64,000 bases of DNA from Shewanella litorisediminis (lineage in GTDB: Bacteria; Pseudomonadota; Gammaproteobacteria; Enterobacterales; Shewanellaceae), in the NCBI RefSeq assembly GCF_016834455.1, contig NZ_CP069213.1, forward strand, positions 2,666,501 to 2,730,500, given 5' to 3'. This document shows positions 9,361 through 19,172 of the stretch, piece after piece (position 1 is the stretch's first letter; each line of letters opens with the position of its first letter). The translations under genes and the position numbers were made by a program. The notes under the pieces are model-generated. The model made no database searches. It was given only the letters and a program-made list of their open reading frames with translations, and was not told the DNA's origin.

Positions 9361-10149
9361 TCAGTTCACCCTGCATTGAATATGGGTAATGTCACACAGC
9401 AACACCTGCGCCGCTTCCCAAATCTCACCGAAGTGGGACATCACGGGTGCCAGGGTTAACCAGAGGATAAATAGGCCACTTATCATCACCACCGGAAAAC
9501 CGATGGCAAAGATATTGAGCTGCGGCGCTGCCCGGGTCATGACCCCGAACGACAGATTAATCAGCAGCAGTGCCACTATCGCCGACAGCGACATGGTGAG
9601 CGCTGCACCGAACATGTAACTGCCCCAGAGAGCAAGGCTTTGATAGTTGGCAAGGGTGATGCCGGTCATGGATACCGGCAGGGTGTCAAAGCTCATCACC
9701 AACATGCGGATCATGGTCAGATGGCCATCGACGGCAAGAAAAATCAGGGTGGCGAGCAAGAGAAAGAAGTTACCCAGCACCGGCGTTTGCTGGCCAGAGC
9801 CCGGGTCCACCATGAAAGAGAAACCGAGACTCGTTTGCATACCTATGATTTGACCGGTCAGCACAAATATCTGCAGCATCATCAGGGCAACCAATCCCAT
9901 GGCAACGCCAATGAGGATTTGCTGGGCACTGATAAAAACGGAGCTCAAGGCAAACAGCTCGCCCTCGGGCATGGGCGGCAACATGGGGCTCACCGCAAAA
10001 GTCACGGCAACAGACAGTAGCAATCGCGCCCGCAGCGGCGCTGTGTTGGCGCCAAACACGGGAATCACCATAAACATCGCGGAAATACGGAACAAGGGCC
10101 AGGTATAGGCCTTGATAGTCTCCATCAGAGTATCAAGGAGGACGTCCAT
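9361..10149 (-). CDS. fliR: Flagellar export gate protein FliR
   Basis: FliR is an inner-membrane component of the FliPQR export channel. The 262 residues are strongly hydrophobic with about six predicted membrane helices (for example FLLLATLIFLAVDGHLTMIRMLVMSF and IVALLLINLSFGVMTRAAPQLNIFAIGFP, a conserved FliR segment). The ATG at 10149 overlaps the fliQ stop codon as TGATG; a TTG one codon earlier is possible. It lies between fliQ and flhB in the normal order fliPQR-flhB. Confidence 0.96.
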   Translation of the reverse strand: MDVLLDTLMETIKAYTWPLFRISAMFMVIPVFGANTAPLRARLLLSVAVTFAVSPMLPPMPEGELFALSSVFISAQQILIGVAMGLVALMMLQIFVLTGQIIGMQTSLGFSFMVDPGSGQQTPVLGNFFLLLATLIFLAVDGHLTMIRMLVMSFDTLPVSMTGITLANYQSLALWGSYMFGAALTMSLSAIVALLLINLSFGVMTRAAPQLNIFAIGFPVVMISGLFILWLTLAPVMSHFGEIWEAAQVLLCDITHIQCRVN

Positions 10150-10418
10150 CAACCTATTACCGAAGGAATGAGATTTACCATCTCCAGAAAGAAGTCCATC
10201 ATGGTTCTCACCAGCCAGTGCCCCGCCATCATCAGCGCCAGCAACGTCACGAGCAAACGCGGCAAAAAACTCAGGGTTTGTTCGTTGATGGAGGTCGCCG
10301 CCTGAAACACCGCCACAATCAAGCCGACGATGAGCCCTGGCACAATGATCACGGCCACCATCAGTACTATCACCGCCAGTGCTTCGCGGAAAATATCAAT
10401 CAGGGCTTCTGGAGTCAT
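10149..10418 (-). CDS. fliQ: Flagellar export gate protein FliQ
   Basis: FliQ is the small, two-helix subunit of the FliPQR export channel. At 89 residues it has the normal length, with the first membrane helix at about 15-38 (AVIVLMVAVIIVPGLIVGLIVAVFQA) and the second at about 50-75. The family signature VFQAATSINEQTLSFLPRL lies between them. It sits five bases after fliP and overlaps fliR by one base. Confidence 0.96.
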   Translation of the reverse strand: MTPEALIDIFREALAVIVLMVAVIIVPGLIVGLIVAVFQAATSINEQTLSFLPRLLVTLLALMMAGHWLVRTMMDFFLEMVNLIPSVIG

Positions 10419-10423
10419 AGGCG

Positions 10424-11173
10424 TCAGGTACCAAAGCTGTTGGCCAAAGTGCCCATGACCAGGCTCCAGCCATCCACCAGCACAAACAACATGATTTTAA
10501 AGGGCAATGACACAATCATAGGCGACAGCATCATCATCCCCATTGCCATCAGGATACTGGCGACCACCAGGTCGATAACCAAAAAGGGCACAAACAGCAT
10601 AAAACCAATCTGGAAAGCGGTTTTCAGCTCACTGGTAATAAAGGCGGGAATAAGCACTGTCATTGGCGCTTCTTCGGGGGATTTGACATTGTCATATCCG
10701 GCGATATTCACGAATGTTTCCAAGTCGGTGATGCGCACCTGCGACAACATAAAGGCTTTGAGCGGCTCTTTACCGCGCTCGAATGCCTGGTCGATGGGCA
10801 GCGCCTCTTCCATATAGGGTTTCACCCCCTGCTCATAAATTTTGTCAAACACGGGCGCCATGATGAAAAAGGTCATAAACAGGCTCAGGCCAATCAGAAC
10901 CTGATTCGAGGGCGCCTGCTGCAAGCCGATGGCCTGACGCAGCAATGACAGCGTGACTATGATGCGGGTAAAGGAGGTAAGCATGATGACCATGGCGGGC
11001 AAAAAGCTCAGCGCCGTCATCAACATCAGGATTTGCAGGGTAACCGAGTACTGAGTGCCGCCATCCGGCGTGGTGGTGACCGTTACCGCCGGCAACACGC
11101 CATCGGCACCCAACGCCGGCAGCGCTACCATCCCCGGCAATACCCATAATAAAATCGTCAGGAAACGGGTCAT
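10424..11173 (-). CDS. fliP: Flagellar export gate protein FliP
   Basis: FliP forms the core of the export channel with FliQ and FliR. The 249-residue precursor starts with a cleavable-looking signal segment ([18 protein letters not shown]), followed by four membrane helices. The family motif [21 protein letters not shown] lies near residues 66-86, and [13 protein letters not shown] is near the C-terminus. The ATG at 11173 overlaps the fliO stop by four bases. Length and context are normal. Confidence 0.97.
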   Translation of the reverse strand: MTRFLTILLWVLPGMVALPALGADGVLPAVTVTTTPDGGTQYSVTLQILMLMTALSFLPAMVIMLTSFTRIIVTLSLLRQAIGLQQAPSNQVLIGLSLFMTFFIMAPVFDKIYEQGVKPYMEEALPIDQAFERGKEPLKAFMLSQVRITDLETFVNIAGYDNVKSPEEAPMTVLIPAFITSELKTAFQIGFMLFVPFLVIDLVVASILMAMGMMMLSPMIVSLPFKIMLFVLVDGWSLVMGTLANSFGT

Positions 11174-11544
11174 TTTTGGCCGTCCTTAGCCATTTTGAGG
11201 CGACTGGCAAAGGAGTCCTGTGCAATAGTCAAAGGCTCATCCAGCTTATCTATCAGGGTTATCTGTGATGCAGTCACCCCAAGGAGATACTGCTTCTCCC
11301 CTACCTGGGCCAGCACCAGCTTTTCACGCTGACCAAGCGGGGTTACTGCCAGGGTTCGCACCACATTGCCGCCCGACGGCACCAGATTAAGCCTGCGCAC
11401 CACATAAGCCAGCACAAAAATCACCGCGAGCACCAGAATCAGGCCGCCAATCATGCTGGCCAGGGTGGTGGCATAACCCGCAGAGCCGGCGACATCTGTG
11501 CCGGCAGAACCTGTGGATGCCAGTGAGAGTAGAGTTAAAGACAC
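11170..11544 (-). CDS. fliO: Flagellar assembly protein FliO
   Basis: FliO is a small bitopic membrane protein that helps FliP assemble into the export apparatus. The 124 residues contain one membrane helix ([21 protein letters not shown], about 32-52) and a small cytoplasmic domain with the SpoA-like core [29 protein letters not shown]. The start is GTG at 11544, with GGGAG six to ten bases upstream. The gene lies between fliN and fliP and shares four bases with fliP. Sequence conservation is low in this family, so position in the operon contributes to the call. Confidence 0.93.
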   Translation of the reverse strand: MSLTLLSLASTGSAGTDVAGSAGYATTLASMIGGLILVLAVIFVLAYVVRRLNLVPSGGNVVRTLAVTPLGQREKLVLAQVGEKQYLLGVTASQITLIDKLDEPLTIAQDSFASRLKMAKDGQK

Positions 11545-11561
11545 ACAGGCTCCCTATTGTT

Positions 11562-11936
11562 TTACTTGAGCTTTTTGATGCGCTCGGTTTGACTTATCAC
11601 GTCAGTGAGGCGAATACCAAACTTGTCGTTTACCACCACCACTTCACCATGGGCAATCAGGGTGCCGTTCACCATCACATCCAGCGGCTCACCGGCCACC
11701 CGGTCGAGTTCCACCACTGAGCCCTGATTGAGCTGCAGCAGATTGCGGATGCTGATATAACTGCGCCCCACCTCCATGGAGATGGTCACTGGAATATCCA
11801 AAATGGCATCCAGCTTGGCGGCCTCTTCGCTGCTTAAGGGTTTAGTCTCATCTTTGAGCTCTTCAAACTCGGCGGCCTTGGCTTCTTCCAGGGCCTGCTC
11901 GGCCATCGCTGCGGCCCAATCGTCTTCGGTATTCAT
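11562..11936 (-). CDS. fliN: Flagellar motor switch protein FliN
   Basis: FliN builds the lower part of the C-ring with FliM and takes part in switching and export docking. The 124 residues have an acidic N-terminal third (EDDWAAAMAEQALEEAKAAEFEEL) and a C-terminal SpoA domain with LDIPVTISMEVGRSYISIRNLLQLNQGSVVELDR and VVNDKFGIRLTDVIS. Length and order (fliM-fliN-fliO) are standard. Confidence 0.97.
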   Translation of the reverse strand: MNTEDDWAAAMAEQALEEAKAAEFEELKDETKPLSSEEAAKLDAILDIPVTISMEVGRSYISIRNLLQLNQGSVVELDRVAGEPLDVMVNGTLIAHGEVVVVNDKFGIRLTDVISQTERIKKLK

Positions 11937-11947
11937 CTCATATCACC

Positions 11948-12976
11948 TTAGAGGTCATTGATATCTCTGGCTTTGCCCTTTCGGGTCACCAATTGCAATT
12001 CGGTTTTCACTGTCTCAGGACGGGGGATCTTTTCACAGATCTTGAGTGCCAACTGTTCACGGGATTTACCCAGTTTGCAGCGGTAAGTGGGCAGCTCTTC
12101 AATCTTCATCAAAACATATTCAGGCAGCTCGACCGGGATCACATCGCCGGCCTGCATCTCCATCACGTCCCTCAGGCTTATCTGGTGCTCAACCACTGTG
12201 GCTTCAAAGCCCACTTCGACATCCATGATTTCATCTTTGAGCGCCTGAGACCAACGCATGTCGGTATCCTGCTTATCGCTCTGCACACCCGCATCAAGCA
12301 ATTCACGGATTGGCTCAATCATGGAATAAGGCATGGTGATGTGGAAATCACCGCCACCGCCGTCCACTTCGATGTGGAAGGAGTTCACCACCACCACTTC
12401 TGTAGGACTCACGATATTCGCCATGGCCGGGTTCACTTCTGAGTCGAGGTAATCAAACTCAACATCCATCACCGGCGCCCAGGCGTCTTTATAATCTTCG
12501 AAGATGATTTTCAGCAGCAGCTGTACAATGCGCCGCTCTGTCGGGGTAAATTCGCGGCCTTCAATTTTGGCGTGAAAGCGGCCATCGCCACCAAAAAAGT
12601 TGTCCACCAAAATAAACACCAGCCGCGCTTCCATGGTGATAAGCGCAGTGCCTTTGAGCGGTTGAAACCGCACCATGTTCAGGCTGGTTGGAACAAACAG
12701 GGTATGAACGTATTCGCCAAACTTGAGCATCTGCACGCCGTTGATAGACACTTCAGCGGCGCGGCGCATCATATTGAACATGCTTATGCGCAAATGGCGG
12801 GCAAATCGCTCGTTAACGATTTCCAGCGTTGGCATCCGGCCACGAACGATTCTGTCCTGAGAAGAGAAGTCGTAGGAGCGCGCCGACGCGCCGGCCTCAC
12901 TGACCTCTTCTTCTTCAACATCATCCACGCCGTGAAGAAGCGCATCAATTTCGTCTTGGCTAAGTAAATCCGTCAC
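11948..12976 (-). CDS. fliM: Flagellar motor switch protein FliM
   Basis: FliM is the C-ring protein that receives CheY-P and sets the rotation direction. The 342 residues start with the CheY-binding peptide LLSQDEIDALLHG (about residues 4-16), followed by the middle domain containing the conserved FFGGDGRF segment, and a C-terminal SpoA domain that meets FliN. The start is GTG at 12976, with AAGG about eight bases upstream. It lies between fliL and fliN, all in one transcription unit. Confidence 0.97.
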   Translation of the reverse strand: MTDLLSQDEIDALLHGVDDVEEEEVSEAGASARSYDFSSQDRIVRGRMPTLEIVNERFARHLRISMFNMMRRAAEVSINGVQMLKFGEYVHTLFVPTSLNMVRFQPLKGTALITMEARLVFILVDNFFGGDGRFHAKIEGREFTPTERRIVQLLLKIIFEDYKDAWAPVMDVEFDYLDSEVNPAMANIVSPTEVVVVNSFHIEVDGGGGDFHITMPYSMIEPIRELLDAGVQSDKQDTDMRWSQALKDEIMDVEVGFEATVVEHQISLRDVMEMQAGDVIPVELPEYVLMKIEELPTYRCKLGKSREQLALKICEKIPRPETVKTELQLVTRKGKARDINDL

Positions 12977-13014
12977 AATGTTGCCTTATTCATTTGATAG
13001 CAATAACGCCCGTG

Positions 13015-13539
13015 TTATTGCATCACAAAACCGGTAAAGAGCACCTTTTCAACCACTTTGCGACCGGTAACGGGCTGCAGGGTATTTTGCACATTCAGCA
13101 GCGCCAGCTGCCTGAGTTCATCCTTTCCCGCCTGGGTCGACAGCTTTTGCACATCACCACCGCTGAATGTGGTCAGCAAGGCATCTTCAATCAGGGGAAT
13201 GTGTTTTTTGATAAGCACGTCATCATCGGCGCCGCGCACCATCAACTGCACCTTGATCTCCACCAAACGGCTGCGAGGTTGGCCGGGCAGGTTAAACAAA
13301 AAGGGCCTGGGCATCGCCACATAAAAAGCTTCACGTGAATTTGACTCGGCAGACGATGCCGCGCCCGCCGTTTCGGTTGTGGCCTCACTGGCGACAGGCT
13401 CAGGTTCGCTGCTGCCCAAAAATAACCAGGCGCCCACACCCAGCAGTGCGGCTACGGCGACACCAATGATGATAAAAATGCCTTTCTTACTTTTCTTGGC
13501 ACTGGTTTCTTCCAGTTGTAGGGACTCTTCTTCTGCCAT
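13015..13539 (-). CDS. fliL: Flagellar basal body-associated protein FliL
   Basis: FliL is a bitopic inner-membrane protein that associates with the stator units and supports motor torque. The 174 residues show a short charged cytoplasmic N-terminus, one membrane helix (GIFIIIGVAVAALLGVGAWLFLG, about 20-42) and a periplasmic domain (YVAMPRPFLFNLPGQPRSRLVEIKVQLMVRG) with the stomatin-like fold known for the family. It is followed by fliM at 38 bases and preceded by fliK. Confidence 0.95.
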   Translation of the reverse strand: MAEEESLQLEETSAKKSKKGIFIIIGVAVAALLGVGAWLFLGSSEPEPVASEATTETAGAASSAESNSREAFYVAMPRPFLFNLPGQPRSRLVEIKVQLMVRGADDDVLIKKHIPLIEDALLTTFSGGDVQKLSTQAGKDELRQLALLNVQNTLQPVTGRKVVEKVLFTGFVMQ

Positions 13540-13622
13540 CTGGCTTATCCTTTTTGCTCAGCACCCGGGTGCATCAAGGCTCAATCAAGCCCAAAATAAA
13601 CAAGTGTCTATAGGTTACCTGC

Positions 13623-15320
13623 TTAAGCGTAATAATCTATACCCGAGCTATAACTTGTTGTCTGATTTGCGCTTGATTGTAACTCTTCTGCTGGAAATTC
13701 ATCCATGGTCACAAACTGGTTGCCTTCCGGGGCGTCCTGGCGTTCACGGCCGTCACCACGACGCTCATGGGATACCTGTCCATCGGTCAATTCCATGCCT
13801 TGCTGGGCAAGCAACTCTCTGAGTCTGGGCATTGCCTGCTCGACAACGTCTTTGGTTTGCTGGGCGGATACATGGAACTGTACCTGGGTTTCATTGCCCT
13901 GAACCTGGATGCGAACCATCATGGAGCCAAGCTCCGGCGGGTCAAGGCGTATTTCGGCCTGTTGTATGCCGTCCCTGACCATGGCGATAAGCTTGGTGTG
14001 CATGACAGGGGCAAATCGGGCAACCATGTCCGGCTGCGTCATGGGCCGCTCATGGGCCGTGCGAAGCGACATTGTCATGGGCTGTGCTTCGTGAATGCGG
14101 GCCTGATGCAAAGACGGTGCTTTCAGGTCGGAAACTGATTCGGTTGCCGCCAGGCTCTTGGTCTCTATGGCGGCCAAATCGGATTTATTGGCGACGGGCT
14201 CTGCAAGGCGGCCGATGGTCTCCAACGACTTAAGGGGCAGCTCTTCCCTGACTGAGGTACTTGCAGCCAAGCCCTCGTCATTGACAGGCTTTGAGGCATC
14301 TGATGCCTGGGACACAATCCCCGAAAAGTCCTTGGGACTTGCGCTTTCCGGGCCCTTGATGCCCAGAGTGTCAGCGGCAACTGTCGACGCCATTCCCCGG
14401 TCAACCGTTTGTCCGGCATCAGCCTTTGCCATATCAGCCTTTGCCGCATAAGCAATAGGAGCAGCGTCAGATTCTGCATCGCCACCCACACGAGCCATGG
14501 CCACCTCCAACCCTTTCGCCCCTGAAGGCGCACGGGTCGCAGCTTGAGTCAATGCCGCTGCAGCACCATTACCCGACTGAAGATTGGACTTGGCAACGTC
14601 TACAGCCGCATTATCAGACGGGCTCTTCAACGAAGCGTCCGTTGCCGATGGGGTATGTGCGGCTTGTGGCAGTGACTGCATAAAGAGGGCTAACTGCTCT
14701 TGGGCGTCAATATCTGATTCCAGCCCCTGAATGTCAGTCTGCAGCAGCTTTGCCAGTGCATCTTTCAGGGAGGGATTATCGGCCAATAAGCCAGTGAACG
14801 CGTCTTCATCCAGGGCGGTCAGCGCTGATGGGGTCAAACCGAGCTGTGAGGCTATTTGGTCACGCTCAGCATCATCGGCATTTTTCATCAGGGCACTGAA
14901 ACGTAAAAAGAGCGCGTCAACCGCGATCGCCTGTTCGTTGTCGGCGATAACGCCATCGGTTGCCGCCTGCATTTCTGACGGTGCCGTTTCAAGCGGCAAG
15001 GCTTCGCCGCCTTTCACGGCAGCCTTATCGGCGGCAAATTGACGGGAAAAATGAATTTGGGCCAGCACGCTAGAAACCCCATCACCTGCAGCATCGGCAG
15101 TATCCGCTTCACCTTCTGCTGGAAACGAGGCATTACTTTGGTCGTCTGGCCTGGGGCCTTTTAACTGCAAACCTTTTACGGCAGACTCTTCGTAAGCTGC
15201 TGTTTTTGTGATGATAGATTCAAAATCTGCACCATCAGCTGTGGCGCTGGATGGTTCAGGGCTGGCACTGCCAGCACCGCCGCTGGCCGCGCCAAAAAGC
15301 ACATTGAGGATCTGTTGCAT
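13623..15320 (-). CDS. fliK: Flagellar hook-length control protein FliK
   Basis: FliK measures hook length and triggers the FlhB substrate switch. From the ATG at 15320 it has 565 residues. The N-terminal and middle parts are low-complexity, rich in Ala, Ser, Asp and Lys. The conserved C-terminal domain begins near residue 430 and contains RLDPPELGSMMVRIQVQG followed by VQFHVSAQQTKDVVEQAMPRLRELL. An upstream frame extension is open, but GGGAGAACACTG directly precedes the chosen ATG. It is the first gene behind a sigma-54-like promoter and heads fliKLMNOPQR-flhB. Confidence 0.95.
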   Translation of the reverse strand: MQQILNVLFGAASGGAGSASPEPSSATADGADFESIITKTAAYEESAVKGLQLKGPRPDDQSNASFPAEGEADTADAAGDGVSSVLAQIHFSRQFAADKAAVKGGEALPLETAPSEMQAATDGVIADNEQAIAVDALFLRFSALMKNADDAERDQIASQLGLTPSALTALDEDAFTGLLADNPSLKDALAKLLQTDIQGLESDIDAQEQLALFMQSLPQAAHTPSATDASLKSPSDNAAVDVAKSNLQSGNGAAAALTQAATRAPSGAKGLEVAMARVGGDAESDAAPIAYAAKADMAKADAGQTVDRGMASTVAADTLGIKGPESASPKDFSGIVSQASDASKPVNDEGLAASTSVREELPLKSLETIGRLAEPVANKSDLAAIETKSLAATESVSDLKAPSLHQARIHEAQPMTMSLRTAHERPMTQPDMVARFAPVMHTKLIAMVRDGIQQAEIRLDPPELGSMMVRIQVQGNETQVQFHVSAQQTKDVVEQAMPRLRELLAQQGMELTDGQVSHERRGDGRERQDAPEGNQFVTMDEFPAEELQSSANQTTSYSSGIDYYA

Positions 15321-15405
15321 CAGTGTTCTCCCGCATTGTCCCGGGCACTGTGTGCCGGCTAGAGACAAGGCCGATAGGGACAAAGTCTATGAGTCTGACA
15401 GGATT

Positions 15406-15424
15406 GCAGCAAATGCCATGCCAA
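15406..15424 (-). promoter_or_regulatory. Candidate sigma-54 promoter of fliK operon
   Basis: The minus strand reads TTGGCAT-GGCAT-TTGCTG, close to the sigma-54 consensus TGGCAC-N5-TTGCA with correct spacing. It lies about 85 bases ahead of fliK in the 153-base gap after fliJ, which supports a separate transcript for fliKLMNOPQR-flhB. Confidence 0.75.
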
Positions 15425-15473
15425 TCGTACAGTTATCCGAATGCTGCGCTTACCCCAGCGGTTACTGAGTCAG

Positions 15474-15920
15474 CTATTGCGGGCCTTTGCGGATAAACTG
15501 CTGCATGGCGAACTCATCGAGCAATTTTTGCTCTTGTCTCGCTTCTTTTGCTTCGCGTTTGTCGGCTTTGTGCTTGAGCAGCAGCTCGACCGCCTTACGT
15601 TTCTGCTGCTTTTCAAGCCAATGGCGGCGTCTGTGCTCCAACTGGCTTTCAGCGCCGGTCACGCTTTGCACCTGCTGCGAAATCGCCTGATCGATTTGCT
15701 TAATAAATCGATGAAACTGCTGATAATAGCTGGCGCTGATGTTCTTGCCTTCCTGACCGGAAAGTTGACGCATATAGTCAAGCCGGTACTGATTGAGTGC
15801 GTCCAGCTGTTGCGTCAGGCGACCAAGTTCCAACTGCGCACTGCGAAGTTGCAGTGCCGCCTGTTCCTCAGCATCCTGGGCCAGTTTTAATACCGTCAGC
15901 AGCGGGTCCGGGCGCGCCAT
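15474..15920 (-). CDS. fliJ: Flagellar export chaperone FliJ
   Basis: FliJ is a coiled-coil stalk-like protein of the export ATPase complex that links FliI to FlhA. The 148 residues are almost entirely helical and charged (for example SAQLELGRLTQQLDALNQYRLDYMRQL and LEHRRRHWLEKQQKRKAVELLLKHK), the expected two-helix coiled coil. The start is three bases after the fliI stop. It is the last gene of the fliEFGHIJ unit. Confidence 0.94.
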   Translation of the reverse strand: MARPDPLLTVLKLAQDAEEQAALQLRSAQLELGRLTQQLDALNQYRLDYMRQLSGQEGKNISASYYQQFHRFIKQIDQAISQQVQSVTGAESQLEHRRRHWLEKQQKRKAVELLLKHKADKREAKEARQEQKLLDEFAMQQFIRKGPQ

Positions 15921-15923
15921 GGA

Positions 15924-17264
15924 TTAGCCCTTACACTGGGCGGCAATCTGCCCGAGCATGGTTTCACTGTCGGTCAGACTGATGGCATCACGCATCCCCT
16001 GCCGCAAAAAGGCGTTCATGGCGGGCTGCAGGCGAATGGCATTATCGATGCGGGGATCGCTGCCGGCGGCATAGGCGCCAATGGAGATCAAATCCCGGTT
16101 TTGCTGGTAGAGAGAATAGGTTTGTTTTACCCGGCGCATCGCCTCGAGGTGAGCCGGGCTGATGACCATGGGGGCAACCCGGCTGATTGAAGCCTCTATA
16201 TCAATGGCAGGGTAATGACCCGAATCGGCCAATGAGCGGGAAAGCACTATGTGACCATCCAAAATGGCGCGTGCCGCATCCGCTATGGGGTCCTGTAAAT
16301 CGTCCCCTTCGGTCAATACTGTGTAAAACGCAGTAATGGATCCCTGCCCCGGCCCACCGTTTCCGGCACGCTCGACGAGCCTGGGCAACTTGGCAAACAC
16401 TGATGGCGGATAGCCCTTGGTTGCGGGAGGCTCTCCCACGGCCAGGGCAATCTCACGCTGCGCCTGGGCATAGCGGGTCAGACTATCCATCAAAAGCAAG
16501 ACATTAAATCCCAAATCGCGGAAATACTCGGCAATGCGGGTGGAAGTTTCACAGGCACGCAGGCGCATCAAGGGCGATGTATCGGCGGGAGCCGCCACCA
16601 CCACTGAGCGGGCACGCCCTTCAGGACCAAGGATATCTTCAATAAATTCTTTGACTTCGCGGCCACGTTCGCCAACCAGCCCCACCACAATCACATCGGC
16701 CGTGGTGCCGCGGGTCATCATGCCAAGGAGCACAGATTTGCCCACGCCCGACCCGGCAAAGAGCCCCATACGCTGCCCCTTACCCACAGTCAACATGGCG
16801 TTGATGGCACGAATGCCCACATCGAGTGGCTCATGAATTGGCCGGCGTGCCAGAGGATTAATGGCCGAGCCATGGCGTGGGGCTATGTCTGTGGTGCCCA
16901 AGGGGCCCAGACCGTCCAAAGGCTCACCACCACCATCGAGCACCCGCCCCAAAAGCGACATGCCCACATGGATCCCGGTTTGCTCACCTAATGGCCTTAC
17001 CCTGGCGCCGGGCAGCACACCTTTCAGTTCTTCGATGGGCATCAGATACAGCAGGTTTTCATCAAAACCGACCACTTCGGCGATAAGCTCGCCACCCATG
17101 GTGTCGATGGCACAGAGACTGCCGACGGGGGCACGGCAACCACTGGCTTCCAGTGTCAGCCCTACCACACGTACCAGTTGCCCTTCGGCCACCGGACGAT
17201 TGACCGGCAAAGATTGCCGTAGCTGACGCAGGTTATTCAGCAGATGGTGGCGACGATTTATCAT
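15924..17264 (-). CDS. fliI: Flagellum-specific export ATPase FliI
   Basis: FliI is the hexameric ATPase of the flagellar export system and resembles the F1 beta subunit. From the ATG at 17264 it has 446 residues, with Walker [12 protein letters not shown] near residue 170, the Walker B strand [26 protein letters not shown], and the conserved C-terminal segment [21 protein letters not shown]. The frame remains open to 17372, but CAGGAGCCGGGGG just before this ATG and the usual length favour the internal start. It overlaps the end of fliH by 32 bases. Confidence 0.97.
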   Translation of the reverse strand: MINRRHHLLNNLRQLRQSLPVNRPVAEGQLVRVVGLTLEASGCRAPVGSLCAIDTMGGELIAEVVGFDENLLYLMPIEELKGVLPGARVRPLGEQTGIHVGMSLLGRVLDGGGEPLDGLGPLGTTDIAPRHGSAINPLARRPIHEPLDVGIRAINAMLTVGKGQRMGLFAGSGVGKSVLLGMMTRGTTADVIVVGLVGERGREVKEFIEDILGPEGRARSVVVAAPADTSPLMRLRACETSTRIAEYFRDLGFNVLLLMDSLTRYAQAQREIALAVGEPPATKGYPPSVFAKLPRLVERAGNGGPGQGSITAFYTVLTEGDDLQDPIADAARAILDGHIVLSRSLADSGHYPAIDIEASISRVAPMVISPAHLEAMRRVKQTYSLYQQNRDLISIGAYAAGSDPRIDNAIRLQPAMNAFLRQGMRDAISLTDSETMLGQIAAQCKG

Positions 17265-18135
17265 CCCCCGGCTCCTGTTCAGCCCCATCCACTTCTGTTT
17301 GATTGGGGCGCCCTGTATCTGCCCCCTGCAGCTGTTGCTGCAATACCTGGGCTTCACGCTCCAGCGTTTCATGACGCTCTATCGGCGCCGCCAATACTGC
17401 CGCAATCCGGTTTTCCAGCCTCATGTCCACCCGGGAGCGCTGACTGTCTATCACCAGCTCGCCCCGCGCCAGAAGCGGGTCGCTCTCCAGCTGCCATAGT
17501 TTACGGGTGAGTTCGTCGGGGCCATACAGGCTGCTGACCAGGGTAACGTCTTCCGGATTGAGCCGGATTTTAACTTGCTGCTCTTTCAACGGCAGGCAGT
17601 CAACCCCTTCACGCAATGCTGCAAGCACATGTTCGGGATGTGTTTTTAACTCGTGCTGCAGAATTTGCTTTGCCAAGCCCATGGCGAGGGAAAGCAGTTC
17701 CTGCTCAATTTCGTTATCCAGTACCGCCATGGGTGCGGCGAACTGCTCAATCAGGCCTTCAAAGCGGGCAATCAATCGGGCGGCGTCTTCCAGACCCTGC
17801 GCCATCCCCTGCTCATGGCCCTGACGGACGCCTTCTTCGTGGCCTTCTTTCAAACCCTGTAAACGACCGGCCTCCAGCCCCTGAGCCAAGCCTTCCGCAT
17901 GACCTGCCGCCAGGCCTTCCTGTTCGGCCTCGGCTCGTATCGCCTCTATTTCGGCCAGTGTGGGCGGACGGATTTCCTCTTCTTGCTCTGCAACAAAGGT
18001 TTGCCCCGGGCGCCTGCCCAGCAGGTTGGCCGGCTCTTCTTCGCGCGCAGAGGACATATCAGGCAATCGCCAGTGGGCGAATTCGTCCTGCTCCTCACCG
18101 CGCAATATGTTTTTGGGGCGTTTGCTGTCAGTCAT
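17233..18135 (-). CDS. fliH: Flagellar export regulator FliH
   Basis: FliH is the stator-like regulator of FliI that ties it to the C-ring and export gate. The 300 residues include a central glycine-rich repeat region ([20 protein letters not shown], about 75-115) with the GxxxG-type spacing characteristic of FliH, followed by a C-terminal domain homologous to V-type ATPase stalk proteins ([32 protein letters not shown]). The ATG overlaps the fliG stop codon by one base. The tail is low-complexity and acidic. Confidence 0.95.
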   Translation of the reverse strand: MTDSKRPKNILRGEEQDEFAHWRLPDMSSAREEEPANLLGRRPGQTFVAEQEEEIRPPTLAEIEAIRAEAEQEGLAAGHAEGLAQGLEAGRLQGLKEGHEEGVRQGHEQGMAQGLEDAARLIARFEGLIEQFAAPMAVLDNEIEQELLSLAMGLAKQILQHELKTHPEHVLAALREGVDCLPLKEQQVKIRLNPEDVTLVSSLYGPDELTRKLWQLESDPLLARGELVIDSQRSRVDMRLENRIAAVLAAPIERHETLEREAQVLQQQLQGADTGRPNQTEVDGAEQEPGDDKSSPPSAE

Positions 18136-19172
18136 CAGATGAACTCTTCACCGCCGCCGCCACCGAGCATGATTTCACCGGCATCAGACAGGCGTCTTGC
18201 AATGGACAGAATTTCCTTCTGGGCCAATTCCACTTCGCTGATACGGATTGGGCCCATGGCTTCGAGATCATCACGCAGCAGCTCGGCTGCGCGCTTGGAC
18301 ATATTGCCGAGGATCTTGTCTTTAAGCGGCTCATCGGCACCCTTGAGCGCCTTCATCAGCACATCCTGCTGCACTTCACGCAGCAAGGTTTGGATACCAC
18401 GGTCGTCCACATCGATAAGGTTTTCGAACACAAACATCAGATCCTGAATTTGCTGCGCCATTTCTTCGTCGGTTTCGCGCATGGTTTCCATGAGCTGACT
18501 TTCGATGGCGGTATCCAGGTAGTTCATGATGTTGGCCGCGGCCTTCAGGCCGCCCATCTTGGCCGCCTGAGCACCACCCTGACCGGCAAATTGCTTCTCC
18601 ATGATGTCGTTCAGCTCCTGCAGGGCCGCGGGCTGCACCTCTTCGAGGTTGGCAATCCGCATCAGGAGATCCAGACGGGTGTTTTCCGGGAACTGGGAGA
18701 AAATCTCCGCGGCCTGGTCTGGCTCAAGATAGGAGAGCACAATGGTTTGAATTTGCGGGTGTTCATTCTGGATAATGGTGGCCACCTGACGGGCGTCCAT
18801 CCATTTCAGTGAATCCAAACCCTTGGCACCGCTGCCCATGATGATCTGTTCAATCAGGTTACCGGCCTTGTCTTCACCCAGGGCCGCCGTCAGCGCCTTG
18901 CGGACAAACTCCTCACTGTTAAAACCGATGGAGGAGAATTTCTGAATGTCATCCAGAAACTGCTTGTGCACCGCGATAACTTTTTCCTGACCAAAGTCTT
19001 CAAGCGCCGCCATGGCCATACCCACCTTTTGCACCTGTTTGGGCTCAAGGTGCTTAAGGATAGAGGCGGCATCGGCCTCACTCAGGCTCAGCAGCAGAAT
19101 GGCAGTTTTTTCAACGCCGCTTAAGTTGCTGACTTTGAAACCGGATTCGGATTTTTCTTTATTTTCAGCCAT
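18135..19172 (-). CDS. fliG: Flagellar motor switch protein FliG
   Basis: FliG is the C-ring protein that contacts the stator and generates torque. The 345 residues have the N-terminal FliF-binding domain (SNLSGVEKTAILLLSLSEADAASILKHL), the armadillo middle domain with the EHPQIQTIVLSYLEPDQAAEIF segment, and the C-terminal torque domain with charged residues in LMFVFENLIDVDDRGIQTLLREV and KRAAELLRDDLEAMGPIRISEVE. Length is typical. Its start overlaps the end of fliF by eight bases and its stop overlaps fliH. Confidence 0.98.
   Translation of the reverse strand: MAENKEKSESGFKVSNLSGVEKTAILLLSLSEADAASILKHLEPKQVQKVGMAMAALEDFGQEKVIAVHKQFLDDIQKFSSIGFNSEEFVRKALTAALGEDKAGNLIEQIIMGSGAKGLDSLKWMDARQVATIIQNEHPQIQTIVLSYLEPDQAAEIFSQFPENTRLDLLMRIANLEEVQPAALQELNDIMEKQFAGQGGAQAAKMGGLKAAANIMNYLDTAIESQLMETMRETDEEMAQQIQDLMFVFENLIDVDDRGIQTLLREVQQDVLMKALKGADEPLKDKILGNMSKRAAELLRDDLEAMGPIRISEVELAQKEILSIARRLSDAGEIMLGGGGGEEFI

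Noticed and set aside
17616..18812. Long plus-strand open frame (398 codons) across fliH and fliG
   Set aside because: It lies antisense to two certain genes whose codon bias opens the opposite strand. There is no ribosome site and no protein family likeness. The same holds for 19942-21045 and 38012-39052.
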